The notes under the pieces: model-generated
What the model saw: only the letters and a program-made list of their open reading frames with translations
Database searches by the model: none
Told to the model about the DNA's origin: nothing
Position numbers and translations under genes: made by a program
NCBI RefSeq assembly: GCF_040675875.1
Contig: NZ_JBEGII010000001.1
Location: 558,001 to 622,000 of the forward strand
Length of the DNA stretch: 64,000 nt
Reading direction: 5' to 3'
From: Microbacterium sp. LWO12-1.2
GTDB taxonomy: Bacteria; Actinomycetota; Actinomycetes; Actinomycetales; Microbacteriaceae
Part shown: positions 45,616 to 55,773 of the stretch, in pieces
How the letters are laid out: every line of letters starts with the position of its first letter
Numbering within the stretch: the stretch's first letter is position 1

Positions 45616-46398
45616 GTGATTTCACGCGAGAGCCAGGGGCGAGGGCCGCTGTATCGGCTCTACAGCAATCGGCTGCGCCGCCAGCTGGATTCCGCCTCGG
45701 TACCGCACCACGTCGCCATGATGATCGACGGCAACAGGCGGTGGGCCCGACAGCTCGGCTACACCACCCCGGCAGAGGGGCATCGGGCCGGTGCGCTCAA
45801 GATGCACGAGTTCCTCGGATGGTGCGATGAGCTCGGCGTGCGCGTGGTCTCGCTGTATCTGCTCTCGAGTGACAACCTGCGCAAACGTGACTCCGCAGAG
45901 CTTGCCGACCTGATCGAGATCATCGCCGAGCTCGCCGAGGCACTGTCCCGAGAGGGCAACTGGCGTGTCCAGCACGTGGGGCGCGCCGACATCCTTCCGC
46001 CCGAGTTGGCGCGCGTCCTCGCCGACGCGGAGCAGCGAACCAAGGGACACACCGGACTCCACGTCAACCTGGCCGTCGGCTACGGCGGGCGCAACGAGAT
46101 CGTCGACGCCGTGCGCAGCATCATCGTCGCGCACGAGGCATCGGGCGGCACGCTGGAGGATCTGGCGGCGCATCTCACACCGGAGATGATCGGGGAGCAC
46201 CTGTACACCGGCGGACAGCCCGATCCCGATCTCGTCATCCGCACGAGCGGCGAGCAGCGGCTCAGCGACTTCCTGCTCTGGCAGAGCGCCCACAGCGAGT
46301 TCTACTTCGTCGAGGCTCTCGGCCCGGACCTGCGCCAGGTCGATTTCCTGCGGGCGATCAGAGACTACGCGGACCGGGATCGGCGCTTCGGGCGCTGA
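45616..46398 (+). CDS. uppS: Isoprenyl transferase (undecaprenyl/decaprenyl diphosphate synthase type)
   Basis: The 260-residue cis-prenyltransferase makes the polyprenyl carrier used in cell-wall synthesis. Asp38 in VAMMIDGNRRWAR is catalytic. The region RTSGEQRLSDFLLWQSAHSEFYF is the conserved dimer and substrate segment. GTG 45616 follows TAGCGT plus six bases (leaderless). Chain length cannot be told from sequence alone. Confidence 0.94.
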   Translation: MISRESQGRGPLYRLYSNRLRRQLDSASVPHHVAMMIDGNRRWARQLGYTTPAEGHRAGALKMHEFLGWCDELGVRVVSLYLLSSDNLRKRDSAELADLIEIIAELAEALSREGNWRVQHVGRADILPPELARVLADAEQRTKGHTGLHVNLAVGYGGRNEIVDAVRSIIVAHEASGGTLEDLAAHLTPEMIGEHLYTGGQPDPDLVIRTSGEQRLSDFLLWQSAHSEFYFVEALGPDLRQVDFLRAIRDYADRDRRFGR

Positions 46399-46449
46399 GC
46401 AGGCGCGGGCGGGCCAGTGGCGGCGTCGGCGACGTGTCACAATGACGCG

Positions 46450-47580
46450 GTGAGCGCTTTCGACGACTACCTCGGCACTTTCGACAGTGAACCGGGCTAC
46501 CTGAACTGGGCGGCGTTCGGGCCGCTGTCGCCCTCGGTGCGCGAGGAGATCTTCGCGGACGCCGACCTGCTCGGCAGCGGGCGACCGTCGTCGCTCGCGC
46601 TGGTCGCAGAGCGCTTGGGCCAGGCCCAGGAGATCGTCGCCGAACTCCTGGGCGCCGACGCCGCAGATGTCACGCTGCAGCCGTCATCCACTCAGGGGCT
46701 CGCACACGCGCTGTATGGGATGACGGGCACGGTGGTCGCCTCCAGTGCGGAGTTCCCCAGCGTCAGTCTGACCCTGGAGCGGGCGGGCGCCGCGTCGCAT
46801 GGCGCACTGGTGCCTCGCTGGATCACGCCCGATGACGGCCGGGTCACCGCCGACGCCGTCGCAGAGGCACTGGATGACGACGTCACGGCGCTCGCGGTGA
46901 GCCATGTCGACTTCCGCACCGGGTTCCGCTCCGATCTCGATGCGCTGCGTGAGCTCATCGGCCCCGATCGACTGCTCATCGTCGATGCGGTGCAGTCGTT
47001 CGGGATGATCGACGTCGACTACTCCGTCGCCGACGTGGTCGTCGGGCACGGCTACAAGTGGCTGCGCGCCGGGCGGGGCACGGCCTTCGCCTGGTTCTCG
47101 CCTCGGGCCAGAGAGCGGATCACCCCGGTGTTGAGTGGCATCACCGGAACGGTGGGCTCCGGCCTCGCCGTCGACGAGCGTCCGGGACCTGCGGCTGACG
47201 CGCGCGCGTACACCGTGAGCGGGCCGGACACTCTTGCCGCCGGACGACTTGCGATCGGCGCGCGTGATGTGCGCGACGCCGGTGTCGGGGCGATCGAGAA
47301 CAGGCTCGCCGAACAGGTCGATCTGGTGCTGGAGATCGCCGATCGGCACGGGATCACGGTCAGCTCGCCCCGTGAGCGTGATCGGCGGGCCGGGATCGTG
47401 GCGCTGACGCCGCAGGAGCCTGCACGGTTGGCCGCCGCACTCGCCAACGCGGGCGTCGTGGTCACCGCGCGGGGAGCATCCGTGCGTCTCGCACCGCACG
47501 CCGGCACGGACCAGGCCACCATCGCGCTTCTCGATGAGGCACTGGCGGCATTCGGCAACGAGACGTTCATCAGCGCGTAA
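46450..47580 (+). CDS. Class V PLP aminotransferase
   Basis: A 376-residue fold-type I enzyme of the NifS/CsdA and kynureninase-like group. The PLP lysine is in VVGHGYKWLRAGRGTAFAWF. Upstream SHVDFRTGFRSDLDALREL and VDAVQSFGMIDVD contain the cofactor-binding Asp and Gln. No catalytic desulfurase cysteine is obvious at the C-terminus, so it is unlikely to be a cysteine desulfurase. GTG 46450 follows CACAAT plus six bases. Substrate unknown. Confidence 0.88.
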   Translation: MSAFDDYLGTFDSEPGYLNWAAFGPLSPSVREEIFADADLLGSGRPSSLALVAERLGQAQEIVAELLGADAADVTLQPSSTQGLAHALYGMTGTVVASSAEFPSVSLTLERAGAASHGALVPRWITPDDGRVTADAVAEALDDDVTALAVSHVDFRTGFRSDLDALRELIGPDRLLIVDAVQSFGMIDVDYSVADVVVGHGYKWLRAGRGTAFAWFSPRARERITPVLSGITGTVGSGLAVDERPGPAADARAYTVSGPDTLAAGRLAIGARDVRDAGVGAIENRLAEQVDLVLEIADRHGITVSSPRERDRRAGIVALTPQEPARLAAALANAGVVVTARGASVRLAPHAGTDQATIALLDEALAAFGNETFISA

Positions 47581-47639
47581 CGAATCACTGGCGTGTCTAC
47601 GCACGGTTATGTCGGTGAGTGGTCGTACCTTCTAGGCAT

Positions 47640-47740
47640 CGGGCAAGGAGCCCGGTCGGGTCGGCCTTCAGGTTAGCGACTCGTGGCCCCTGGTCGACTC
47701 TTTCGAATAGCCGGGAATTCTCCCGGGTCGGGAGTGGGTC
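47640..47740 (+). promoter_or_regulatory. Structured leader of phoH
   Basis: CGGGC (47640-47644) and GCCCG (47650-47654) form a hairpin at the probable transcript start. CCGGGA (47711-47716) and TCCCGG (47721-47726) form another 14 bases before the GTG. TAGGCA (47633-47638) is a plausible -10. A leader of nearly 100 bases is long for this genome. Confidence 0.4.
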
Positions 47741-49126
47741 GTGACCTCACGTACAGCGCAGCAGTCCACCAGCACCGCGCAGCAGTCCACCCGTCAGACG
47801 ACGGCCAGGCGAGCAGCCTCCGCAGACCCTGACCAGGACCTGCGGACGTATGTCCTCGATACGTCCGTCCTGTTGAGCGATCCGCAGGCGTTCTTCCGTT
47901 TCGCCGAGCATTCCGTCGTGCTCCCGGTCGTCGTGATCTCGGAGCTCGAGGGCAAGCGCCACGATCCGGAGATCGGCTACTTCGCGCGGCAGGCGTTGCG
48001 GCACCTCGACGACCTGCGCATCGAGCACGGCAGACTGGACTTCCCGGTCGAGGTCGGAGAAGGCGGCACGCTGCGCGTCGAGCTCGCGAACACGGACTCC
48101 TCGGTCCTCCCCGCCGGCATCCGGCTCAGCGACAACGACACGCGCATCCTCTCGGTCGCGATGCACCTCGCCCAGGACGGTCAGGACGTCACGATCGTCT
48201 CGAAGGACCTGCCCATGCGTGTGAAGGCGGCCTCGCTCGGTCTGCGGGCGGAGGAGTACCTCGCCGAGCAGGCGGTGGACTCCGGCTGGACCGGGATCAC
48301 CACTCTCGACCTCTCCGGCGACGAGATCAGCGACCTCTACGAGAGCGAGGTCGGGCTCAGCGAGGATGCGCGCGGCCTGCCGATCAACACCGGGCTCATC
48401 ATCCATTCGGAGCGCGGCTCGGCACTCGGACGTGTGACGGGAGACGGCGAGTACCGCCTGGTGCGCGGTGACCGCGACATCTTCGGGATGCACGGCCGTT
48501 CCGCCGAACAGCGGATCGCCATCGACCTGCTCCTCGACCAGGAGGTCGGGATCGTGTCGCTCGGCGGTCGCGCCGGCACCGGCAAGTCGGCGCTGGCACT
48601 GTGCGCCGGGCTGGAAGCGGTGTTGGAGCGGCAACAGCAGAAGAAGATCATCGTGTTCCGCCCACTCTTCGCTGTGGGCGGTCAGGAGCTCGGCTATCTC
48701 CCCGGCGATCAGGGCGAGAAGATGGGGCCGTGGGGACAGGCGGTGTTCGACACTCTGGGCTCGGTGGTCTCCGGGAACGTCGTCGAGGAGGTCATCGAAC
48801 GAGGCCTGCTCGAGGTGCTCCCGCTGACGCACATCCGCGGACGTTCTCTCCACGACGCCTTCGTGATCGTTGACGAGGCGCAGTCGCTGGAGCGCAACGT
48901 GCTCCTGACGGTCCTGAGCCGCATGGGGCAGAACTCCCGTGTGATCCTCACGCATGACGTCGGCCAGCGCGACAACCTGCGCGTCGGCCGTCATGACGGC
49001 ATCGCCAGCGTGATCGAGACCCTCAAGGGACACGATCTGTTCGGACATGTGACGCTGATGCGCTCGGAGCGCTCGGCGATCGCGGCCCTCGTCACCGAGC
49101 TGCTGGAGGGCGGAGAGCTCAGCTGA
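47741..49126 (+). CDS. PhoH-family ATPase with N-terminal PIN domain
   Basis: The 461-residue protein joins a PIN ribonuclease domain (about 33-165: [16 protein letters not shown], acidic residues in [10 protein letters not shown]) to a PhoH ATPase (about 255-461: Walker [14 protein letters not shown], Walker [11 protein letters not shown]). This PhoH2 form is described as an RNA helicase/RNase. Residues 4-20 hold a duplicated AQQST motif. The GTG has GGGAG about seven bases upstream. It is preceded by a structured leader. Confidence 0.92.
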   Translation: MTSRTAQQSTSTAQQSTRQTTARRAASADPDQDLRTYVLDTSVLLSDPQAFFRFAEHSVVLPVVVISELEGKRHDPEIGYFARQALRHLDDLRIEHGRLDFPVEVGEGGTLRVELANTDSSVLPAGIRLSDNDTRILSVAMHLAQDGQDVTIVSKDLPMRVKAASLGLRAEEYLAEQAVDSGWTGITTLDLSGDEISDLYESEVGLSEDARGLPINTGLIIHSERGSALGRVTGDGEYRLVRGDRDIFGMHGRSAEQRIAIDLLLDQEVGIVSLGGRAGTGKSALALCAGLEAVLERQQQKKIIVFRPLFAVGGQELGYLPGDQGEKMGPWGQAVFDTLGSVVSGNVVEEVIERGLLEVLPLTHIRGRSLHDAFVIVDEAQSLERNVLLTVLSRMGQNSRVILTHDVGQRDNLRVGRHDGIASVIETLKGHDLFGHVTLMRSERSAIAALVTELLEGGELS

Positions 49127-49139
49127 CGTCGGAGAGCGG

Positions 49140-49173
49140 AACAGCGGATGCCGTGCACTCGGCATCCGCTGTT
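49140..49173. terminator. Terminator of phoH
   Basis: AACAGCGGATGCCG (49140-49153) and CGGCATCCGCTGTT (49160-49173) form a perfect 14-bp stem with a 6-base loop. Confidence 0.88.
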
Positions 49174-49235
49174 CTGTGCCGGGGCGCTGCGTGCACGACG
49201 CACGCACAGATGCACGGTGGATTGGAGCATGTGAT

Positions 49236-49269
49236 CGTGCATCCGTGCCCCGAGCGTGCATCCGTGCCC
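49236..49269 (+). repeat. Two direct copies of CGTGCATCCGTGCCC
   Basis: Copies lie at 49236-49250 and 49255-49269, with a period of 19 bases and a partial third, CGTGCA, after it. The tract lies in the 165-base spacer after phoH. Confidence 0.7.
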
Positions 49270-49291
49270 TGGCCGTGCAGGAGAGGTCGGC

Positions 49292-50124
49292 TCAGACGCG
49301 GCTGCGAAGGCGCGCGAGGGCGGCGATGACTGCCGCCTGGACCGAGGGCCAGTCATGGACGACCGGGCATAGTCGAAATGCAGGGTCTCGTAGCCGAGAG
49401 CGGATGCCGCGGCATCCCGTACCAGGTCCTTGTGGCGGTTCGATGGTCCGTCGTGGTTGTCCTTGCCGTCCGCTTCGAGGATGAGCAGTCCTCCCACCAC
49501 GAAGTCGACGCGTCCGACACCATCGATGCGCACCTGGCAGTCCAGACGGATGCCGAGGATGTGCTGCCGAAGTCGCAGCAGCGATTCCAAACCGCTCTGC
49601 GCGTCTCCGCGGGCGAGGTCGACGAGCCAGCGAGCGCTCGCAGGCACACGCGTGCGGATATACGCGCGAGCCGCACGAGAGAGCAAGCCCTTGTTCCACG
49701 AGGATTCGAAGGCAGCGAAAAAGGCCTCCTCTCCTCCACAGTTGTGGAGATGCACGAGCGCTGTGGCGACGTCGACGGCGCCGAAACGAGTCTTGCCCCG
49801 GAAGTTGTGCGCGATGCATGTGCATCCGGGGTGCGGATGCCTGCGGCCGTTCTCGCCGAGCCAGACATGCAATCCGCCATCGTCCAGCGTCCAGATGCCG
49901 TGTCGCCGCAGCGCCGATCCGCAGGTCAGGGCGCCACCGTGCGCGGCTGCGGTGCGGACCTCGGCATCCGCTCGTGGCACGGCGAAGACACCGGCGCGAA
50001 CGCGTTCGATGCGCTGGGACCGAACGTCGCCGGCGAGGCGTTTGCGAGCTATGCCGTGACGCTGTAGCTGAGTTCCCCGGGCGACGCCTCCGAGGCGCGT
50101 GATGACGGTGGCAGGATCGAGCAT
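49292..50124 (-). pseudogene. Frameshifted AbiEi-type antitoxin-domain / DUF559 protein
   Basis: An ATG at 50124 opens a protein with an N-terminal winged-helix-like region (ARGTQLQRHGIARKRLAGDV) of the AbiEi_3 kind, and a C-terminal DUF559/Vsr-like nuclease fold (CQVRIDGVGRVDFVVGGLLILEADG with Asp and Glu, then GYETLHFDYA). After DYA, near 49368, the reading frame shifts. The natural ending VVHDWPSVQAAVIAALARL continues in another frame to a stop at 49292, while the original frame runs on as nonsense-like sequence into the phoH gene. A one-base loss, real or from sequencing, explains this. Confidence 0.68.
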
Positions 50125-50220
50125 GCAGTCGACTCTGGCGTATCCGCGCCTCAGGTCTCGGGAACTGGTGAGATCTTCGCGGCATCAGATCCTGTGGACG
50201 AGAAGTCTCCCGGAACAGAG

Positions 50221-50288
50221 GCACGCCTCGGGCGCATATGCACGGGCCGAATCGATGATTCGATCGTGCAGATGCGCCCGAGGCGTGC
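50221..50288. repeat. Long nested palindrome between fumC and the AbiEi-like gene
   Basis: GCACGCCTCGGGCGCAT (50221-50237) pairs with ATGCGCCCGAGGCGTGC (50272-50288). TGCACG pairs with CGTGCA inside, and CGAATC with GATTCG innermost. The arms are nearly perfect over about 30 bp in a 68-base element. It may end fumC transcription (minus strand). Confidence 0.8.
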
Positions 50289-50309
50289 AAATGAGCCTGG
50301 CGTCGAGGA

Positions 50310-51728
50310 TCAACCCGGGTGGGTCATCGACAGCAGGTCGAGCTTCTCGTCGAGCTGCTCGAGCGTCAGGTCGCCGCGCTCGACGTAGCCGAGGTCGATC
50401 ACGGCGTCGCGCACCGTGATGCCCTTGGCGACGGAGTGCTTCGCGATCTTCGCCGCAGCCTCGTATCCGATGAGCTTGTTGAGCGGGGTCACGATCGAGG
50501 GGCTCATTCCGGCGAATGCCGCGGCGCGCTCGAGGTTGGCCTGCAGGCCGTCGATGGTCTTGTCGGCGAGAACGCGCGAGGCGTTCGAGAGCAGACGGAT
50601 CGACTCGAGCAGAGCGGTGCCCATCACGGGGATCGCGACGTTCAGCTCGAAGGAACCGGAGGCACCGGCCCACGCGACCGTCGCGTCGTTGCCGATGACC
50701 CGGGCGCACACCATGAGGACGGCCTCGGGCACGACCGGGTTGACCTTGCCGGGCATGATCGAGGAGCCGGGCTGCAGGTCGGGGATGTGGAGCTCGCCCA
50801 GACCGGTGTTAGGGCCGGAGCCCATCCAGCGCAGGTCGTTGTTGATCTTCGTCAGCGACACCGCGATCGTGCGCAGAGCGCCGGAGGCCTCGACGAGACC
50901 GTCACGGTTCGCCTGCGCCTCGAAGTGGTCCTTCGCCTCGGTGATCGGCAGCTCGGTCTCGGCGGCGAGCAGAGCGATGACCTTCTGCGGGAAGCCGAGG
51001 GGCGTGTTGATTCCGGTGCCGACCGCGGTGCCGCCCAGCGGAACCTCGGCGACGCGGGGGAGGGCGGACTGCACGCGCTCGATGCCGAGACGGATCTGGC
51101 GGGCGTAGCCGCCGAACTCCTGACCGAGGGTCACCGGGGTGGCGTCCATCAGGTGGGTGCGGCCGGACTTCACAGCGTCCTTCCACAGCTCCGCCTTCGC
51201 CTCGAGTGCCACGGCGAGGTGGTCGAGTGCCGGGATGAGCGTGTCGATGAGGGCCTGCGTGACGGCGATGTGCACGGAGGTCGGGAACACGTCGTTCGAC
51301 GACTGCGAGGCGTTCACGTGGTCGTTGGGGTGCACGTTCGCGCCGAGGATGCGCGTCGCGAGCGTCGCCAGCACCTCGTTCATGTTCATGTTCGACGACG
51401 TGCCCGAACCGGTCTGGTACGTGTCGACCGGGAACTCCCCGTCGTGGGCGCCGGAGGCGACCAGATCGGCGGCCTGTGCGATCGCATCGGCGATGGCGCC
51501 GTCGAGCGTGCCGAGCTCCTTGTTCGCGAGCGCAGCGGCCTTCTTGATGCGGGCGAGGGCGGCGATCTGCGTTGACTCCAGCCCCTTGCCCGAGATCGGG
51601 AAGTTCTCCACGGCGCGCTGCGTCTGCGCTCCGTACAGCGCGTTCACGGGCACATGCACTTCACCCATGGTGTCGTGCTCGATGCGGTACTGCGCCGCAT
51701 CGCCGCTGCGCTGATGTGTGTCGGTCAT
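50310..51728 (-). CDS. fumC: Class II fumarate hydratase
   Basis: TCA-cycle enzyme interconverting fumarate and malate. The 472-residue protein shows [21 protein letters not shown] and the signature [15 protein letters not shown] near the active-site serine loop, plus the N-terminal [16 protein letters not shown]. It is the last gene of the xseA-xseB-DUF4245-carbonic anhydrase-fumC string. The ATG overlaps the carbonic anhydrase stop (ATGA). Confidence 0.97.
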   Translation of the reverse strand: MTDTHQRSGDAAQYRIEHDTMGEVHVPVNALYGAQTQRAVENFPISGKGLESTQIAALARIKKAAALANKELGTLDGAIADAIAQAADLVASGAHDGEFPVDTYQTGSGTSSNMNMNEVLATLATRILGANVHPNDHVNASQSSNDVFPTSVHIAVTQALIDTLIPALDHLAVALEAKAELWKDAVKSGRTHLMDATPVTLGQEFGGYARQIRLGIERVQSALPRVAEVPLGGTAVGTGINTPLGFPQKVIALLAAETELPITEAKDHFEAQANRDGLVEASGALRTIAVSLTKINNDLRWMGSGPNTGLGELHIPDLQPGSSIMPGKVNPVVPEAVLMVCARVIGNDATVAWAGASGSFELNVAIPVMGTALLESIRLLSNASRVLADKTIDGLQANLERAAAFAGMSPSIVTPLNKLIGYEAAAKIAKHSVAKGITVRDAVIDLGYVERGDLTLEQLDEKLDLLSMTHPG

Positions 51729-52384
51729 TCCGATTCCTCCTGAGATTCGGGGTCGATCCCCACAGTGATGACGGGCACGGCCGTGCCCTCGGCCAGACGG
51801 TAGTTGGCGCCGACGATGCCGAGACGGCCCTCGGCGACGGCGTTGCTGATCAGTTCAGATGACTGGAGCAGATCAGCCACGGTGTTGCGCAGGTGCTCCT
51901 GGCCGACGAGCTCGGCATCGATCTCGGCGACCGTGGTGCCGCCGTTCTCGGCCAGCACCTTACGTGCGGCGGGGACGATCGGCGAGATCAGCTTCCAGAT
52001 GTGCGGAGGGAGCGGCGTCGCGTCGATGGCGGTGCCGTCGATCGCCGCGCGTACGGCGCCGCACGAGTCGTGGGCGAGCACGACGATCAGCGGGACGTTC
52101 AGCACGGCTACCGCGTACTCGAGGCTCGCGACGATCGACTCGCCGATCACCTGGCCGGCGTTGCGGACGACGAAGAGGTCTCCGAGGCCCAGGTCGAAGA
52201 TGATCTCGGCCGCCAGACGCGAGTCCGAGCAGCCGAACAGCGTCGCCACCGGATTCTGCGCTGCGGCGAGATCCTTGCGGCGGGCGACGTCCTGGTTCGG
52301 ATGACGCGGCTCATCCGCGACGAACCGACGGTTGCCGTCCCGCATCTGCTTCCACGCGGCTGCGGGAGTGAGGTCGTGTGTCAT
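51725..52384 (-). CDS. Beta-type carbonic anhydrase
   Basis: Zinc enzyme interconverting CO2 and bicarbonate. The 219-residue protein has zinc ligands Cys52, His105 and Cys108 (GCSDSR and AHDSCGA) and the Asp54-Arg56 dyad. ATG 52384 overlaps the DUF4245 stop by four bases. It may supply bicarbonate to PEP carboxylase, though it sits with fumC and exonuclease VII genes. Confidence 0.94.
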   Translation of the reverse strand: MTHDLTPAAAWKQMRDGNRRFVADEPRHPNQDVARRKDLAAAQNPVATLFGCSDSRLAAEIIFDLGLGDLFVVRNAGQVIGESIVASLEYAVAVLNVPLIVVLAHDSCGAVRAAIDGTAIDATPLPPHIWKLISPIVPAARKVLAENGGTTVAEIDAELVGQEHLRNTVADLLQSSELISNAVAEGRLGIVGANYRLAEGTAVPVITVGIDPESQEESE

Positions 52385-53025
52385 TGTGCCTCCGAGAGTG
52401 CGCGGATCTGCGGAACGAGGGATTCGGCGAGGTCGGCGGTCGACGCCGCGGACCGAGCGCCGTAGAGCAGCACGTAGTCGTCTCCGGCCTGCGTCCCGAT
52501 GGCGTAGGTGATGTTCTGCTCCGCCCCGGCGCCGCCGGGCTGGTAGACATCCCAGTCCAGGCCGTCGATACGGACGGTGTCGGTTGGCGCGATGCCGTTC
52601 AACCGCTGGGGAGCCCAGCTCGAGTCTGCGTCGAAAGCCTGAGCGAGGCGGATGTAGCCCCGCTCGTCTTCGTCGGCGGGTGCCAGGGTGACGTCCCACA
52701 CGACGGTCGCCCCACTCGTGAGTCCCGCGGCATTGACGCGCCAGAAGTCACCCAGATCCGGGACGATGACCGGGCTTTCCATGGTCGACTCGACGTTCGC
52801 TGCGATGCCGACGAGGTCGATCTTCTTGGCGGTCGTCGGCTCGCCGCGCGGCACGGCGAAGATGATCACGGCGACGACGGCGACGGTGACCAGAAGCGCG
52901 GCGATCAGGCTTCTCATCGTCTGGCTCGAGCGATACGCCTTGCTGGATGCGGCCTTGCGGGCTGCGGTCTCTTCCGGAGTCTCCGGGCGGCCGAGCTCGG
53001 CGACGATGGGCGCGGGTTTGTTCAT
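52381..53025 (-). CDS. DUF4245 membrane protein
   Basis: The 214-residue protein has a cytoplasmic tail, one membrane helix (about 38-58) and an extracytoplasmic domain with FWRVNAAGL and [10 protein letters not shown]. The DUF4245 family is regularly found beside xseB and fumC in actinobacteria. The ATG overlaps the xseB stop (ATGA). Function unknown. Confidence 0.86.
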   Translation of the reverse strand: MNKPAPIVAELGRPETPEETAARKAASSKAYRSSQTMRSLIAALLVTVAVVAVIIFAVPRGEPTTAKKIDLVGIAANVESTMESPVIVPDLGDFWRVNAAGLTSGATVVWDVTLAPADEDERGYIRLAQAFDADSSWAPQRLNGIAPTDTVRIDGLDWDVYQPGGAGAEQNITYAIGTQAGDDYVLLYGARSAASTADLAESLVPQIRALSEAQ

Positions 53026-53252
53026 GACTCGTCCTCGTCGGATGCGGCGGCGCGGGCGGCGTCGAGGCGGCGCTTCGCACCCAGGAGCCACTCCTCGCAG
53101 CGCGCGGCGAGGGCTTCGCCGCGCTCCCAGAGGGCGAGGGACTGCTCGAGCGTCGGAGCCCCTTGTTCGAGTTCGGCGACGACCTTGACCAACTCGTCAC
53201 GGGCTGCCTCGAACGACAGCGTCTCCAGAGGGGTGTCGTTCAGAGCGCTCAC
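53022..53252 (-). CDS. xseB: Exodeoxyribonuclease VII small subunit
   Basis: The 76-residue XseB has the conserved [35 protein letters not shown] helix pair that binds XseA. It lies 61 bases after xseA, in the same operon. Confidence 0.95.
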   Translation of the reverse strand: MSALNDTPLETLSFEAARDELVKVVAELEQGAPTLEQSLALWERGEALAARCEEWLLGAKRRLDAARAAASDEDES

Positions 53253-53313
53253 TCCTCCATCCTACGGCGTGCGGCTGACAGCGACGATGGAGCAAGGGGG
53301 GAACGCACCGAGG

Positions 53314-54591
53314 TCAGGTCTCCTCGGCGATCTCGCCCTCCGAGCGCGCGGCCACGGATCCTCGGTCGAGCGTGATCGTCAGGGCGCTGCCAGCCGGAGC
53401 CTGTGCGGCATCGCGCAGGATCACGCCACCGTCGAGGTGCGCGATCGCGTAGCCGCGCGCCAACGTCGCCGCGGGGGAAAGCGCTCGCAACGACGCGCGG
53501 AGCTCGCTCGTGCGGCGGCCGGCGGAGTCGAAATGCCTGGTCATGGTCTCGCGTCCCCGAGAGAGGAGGAGCCACAGCTCTTGAGCGCGCGCGTCGATGA
53601 TGGGAGCGGGGGAGCGCAGCACCGGACGCGAGCGCAACTGTTCCAGCTGCGCGATGTCGTGCGACAGGCGCTGTGTGATGCGAGTGGTCGACCGCGAGCG
53701 CAGCTGGGCGATCAACGCGCGTTGTTCACCCACGTCCGGGACGACCCGCTTCGCTGCGTCCGTCGGCGTGGACGCTCGCAGATCGGCGACATCATCGAGC
53801 AGGGGATGGTCGTTCTCGTGGCCGATCGCACTGACGATCGGAGTGGATGCCGCGGCGACCGCTCGAACCAGGCGTTCGTCGCTGAAGCCGAGCAGAGTCT
53901 GCGGGTCGCCTCCGCCGCGGGCGATGATGATCACGTCGACCTCGGGGTCTGCATCGAGGCGGGCCAGCGCGGCGAGGGTGTCGGGGACGCAGCGGTCACC
54001 CTGCACAGCCGCATATTCGGTGCGGAAGCGCACCTGGGGCCAGCGCAGCTCGGCGTTGCGATGCACGTCCTTCTCGGCGTCGGATCGCTCGCCGGTGATC
54101 AGTCCGATGACGTGCGGGAGGAAGGGCAGGCGCTTCTTGCGCGCGAGGTCGAACAACCCCTCCTGGCGGAGCTGTGCGCGCAGCTTCTCGAGCCGCTCGA
54201 GCTGGTCGCCGAGACCGACGTGCTTCATGGCGGACACGGTGAAGCTGAAGTCGCCGGCCTTGACGAAGTAGTCCGCCTTGACGGCGGCAACGACGTGATC
54301 GCCGATGCCGAGATCGGAGGGGATGCGTCCGCGCACGCTCGACCACACGCGGATCGAGATCTGCGCGTCGGACTGTGTGTCCTTCAGGCGGGCGAAGATG
54401 TTGCCGCCGCGCACGTTCCACGAGGTGATCTCGCCCTCGACCCAGACCGTGTTCCAGCGTGCGATGAAGTCGCGGATCGTCCCGTTGAGGCGGGCGACGG
54501 AGGTGGGGGCCTCCGCCGTGGAATCGCGTGGAGCGACCGCATCCGCCGGGGGAGCTTCCCCCGCACCCTGTGCGGCTTCGAAGACTGTCAT
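53314..54591 (-). CDS. xseA: Exodeoxyribonuclease VII large subunit
   Basis: The 425-residue subunit degrades single-stranded DNA from both ends. An N-terminal OB-fold (VWVEGEITSWNVRGGNIFARLKD) precedes the catalytic domain with VIGLITGERSDAEKDV, IIIARGGGDPQTLLGFSDERLVRA and the GHENDHPLLDDVADLRASTPTDAA segment. A long coiled coil (about 280-360) and short C-terminal strand region follow. It begins the five-gene operon that ends with fumC. Confidence 0.95.
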   Translation of the reverse strand: MTVFEAAQGAGEAPPADAVAPRDSTAEAPTSVARLNGTIRDFIARWNTVWVEGEITSWNVRGGNIFARLKDTQSDAQISIRVWSSVRGRIPSDLGIGDHVVAAVKADYFVKAGDFSFTVSAMKHVGLGDQLERLEKLRAQLRQEGLFDLARKKRLPFLPHVIGLITGERSDAEKDVHRNAELRWPQVRFRTEYAAVQGDRCVPDTLAALARLDADPEVDVIIIARGGGDPQTLLGFSDERLVRAVAAASTPIVSAIGHENDHPLLDDVADLRASTPTDAAKRVVPDVGEQRALIAQLRSRSTTRITQRLSHDIAQLEQLRSRPVLRSPAPIIDARAQELWLLLSRGRETMTRHFDSAGRRTSELRASLRALSPAATLARGYAIAHLDGGVILRDAAQAPAGSALTITLDRGSVAARSEGEIAEET

Positions 54592-54691
54592 GCGCTGCCT
54601 GTTCTCCTGCCGCTGATCATGGTGTCGGTGGTTCCGGGGGACTGAGGGCGCGCCCAGGCCTTTCCAGGTGAAGCGCCGGTAGAATCGAAGC

Positions 54692-55771
54692 GTGACCTCG
54701 ACTGTCGTTCATCTCCCTGCCCCGCGCATCCCACGAGTGCGTGCGTCGTCCGGGCGGCTTCAGGATAACCCGGTCGTCGGACAGAAGCGGGTCCTGCTCG
54801 CTGCGCCGCGCGGATACTGCGCCGGCGTCGACCGCGCCGTGGTCGCCGTCGAGAAGGCGCTCGAGCGCTACGGGGCTCCGGTGTACGTGCGCAAGCAGAT
54901 CGTGCACAACATCCACGTCGTCACCGAGCTCGAGGCGAAGGGCGCGATCTTCGTCGAAGAGGTCGACGAGGTGCCCGAGGGTGCGCACGTCGTCTTCAGC
55001 GCGCATGGCGTCTCGCCGGCCGTGGTGACGGCGGCGTCTGACCGCGGCCTGCACGCGATCGACGCGACCTGCCCACTGGTCACCAAGGTGCATCGCGAGG
55101 CCGTGCGGTTCGCCCGCGACGACTTCGAGATCCTGCTGATCGGTCACGAAGGGCATGAGGAGGTCGAGGGGACGGCAGGAGAGGCCCCGAACCACGTCAC
55201 CATCGTGAACTCGCCGGACGAGGCCGACACCGTGCAGGTGAAGGACCCTTCGAAGGTCGTCTGGCTCTCGCAGACCACGCTCTCGGTCGACGAGACCATG
55301 GAGACAGTGAACCGTCTGCGCACGCGCTTCCCCGAACTGCACAATCCGCCGTCGGACGACATCTGCTACGCGACCCAGAACCGCCAGGTCGCGATCAAGA
55401 AGGTCGCCGCTGCGGCAGATCTCGTGATCGTCGTCGGCTCGTCGAACTCCTCGAACAGCGTTCGGCTCGTCGAGGTCGCGCTCGAGTACGGCGCGAAGGC
55501 GGCGTACCGCGTCGACTACGCCGAAGAGGTTCAGCAGGAATGGCTCGACGGCGTCGAGACGGTCGGCGTGACCAGCGGTGCATCCGTGCCCGAGGTTCTG
55601 GTGCGCGAGGTCCTCGATGCTCTCGATGACGCCGGGTACCGTGACGTCGAAGAGGTCAAGACAGCTGAGGAGGACCTGATGTTCTCCCTGCCGAAGGAGC
55701 TGCGTCACGACGCCTCCGGCCAGCGTGATGATCGTGCGCTCGGGGGACGCGCGACCGGAGGAGGCGCGTAG
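54692..55771 (+). CDS. ispH: 4-hydroxy-3-methylbut-2-enyl diphosphate reductase
   Basis: Last step of the MEP isoprenoid pathway. The 359-residue protein has the 4Fe-4S ligands Cys43 (RGYCAGV), Cys127 (DATCP) and Cys225 (DDICYATQN), plus the catalytic glutamate region. GTG 54692 follows TAGAAT plus six bases (leaderless). The IclR gene begins two bases after its stop. Confidence 0.97.
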   Translation: MTSTVVHLPAPRIPRVRASSGRLQDNPVVGQKRVLLAAPRGYCAGVDRAVVAVEKALERYGAPVYVRKQIVHNIHVVTELEAKGAIFVEEVDEVPEGAHVVFSAHGVSPAVVTAASDRGLHAIDATCPLVTKVHREAVRFARDDFEILLIGHEGHEEVEGTAGEAPNHVTIVNSPDEADTVQVKDPSKVVWLSQTTLSVDETMETVNRLRTRFPELHNPPSDDICYATQNRQVAIKKVAAAADLVIVVGSSNSSNSVRLVEVALEYGAKAAYRVDYAEEVQQEWLDGVETVGVTSGASVPEVLVREVLDALDDAGYRDVEEVKTAEEDLMFSLPKELRHDASGQRDDRALGGRATGGGA

Positions 55772-55773
55772 CG

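Noticed and set aside
48991..49291. C-terminal extension of the AbiEi/DUF559 frame into phoH
   Set aside because: The extension is antisense to phoH and unlike any domain; the true C-terminus is in another frame, so a frameshift is the better explanation.
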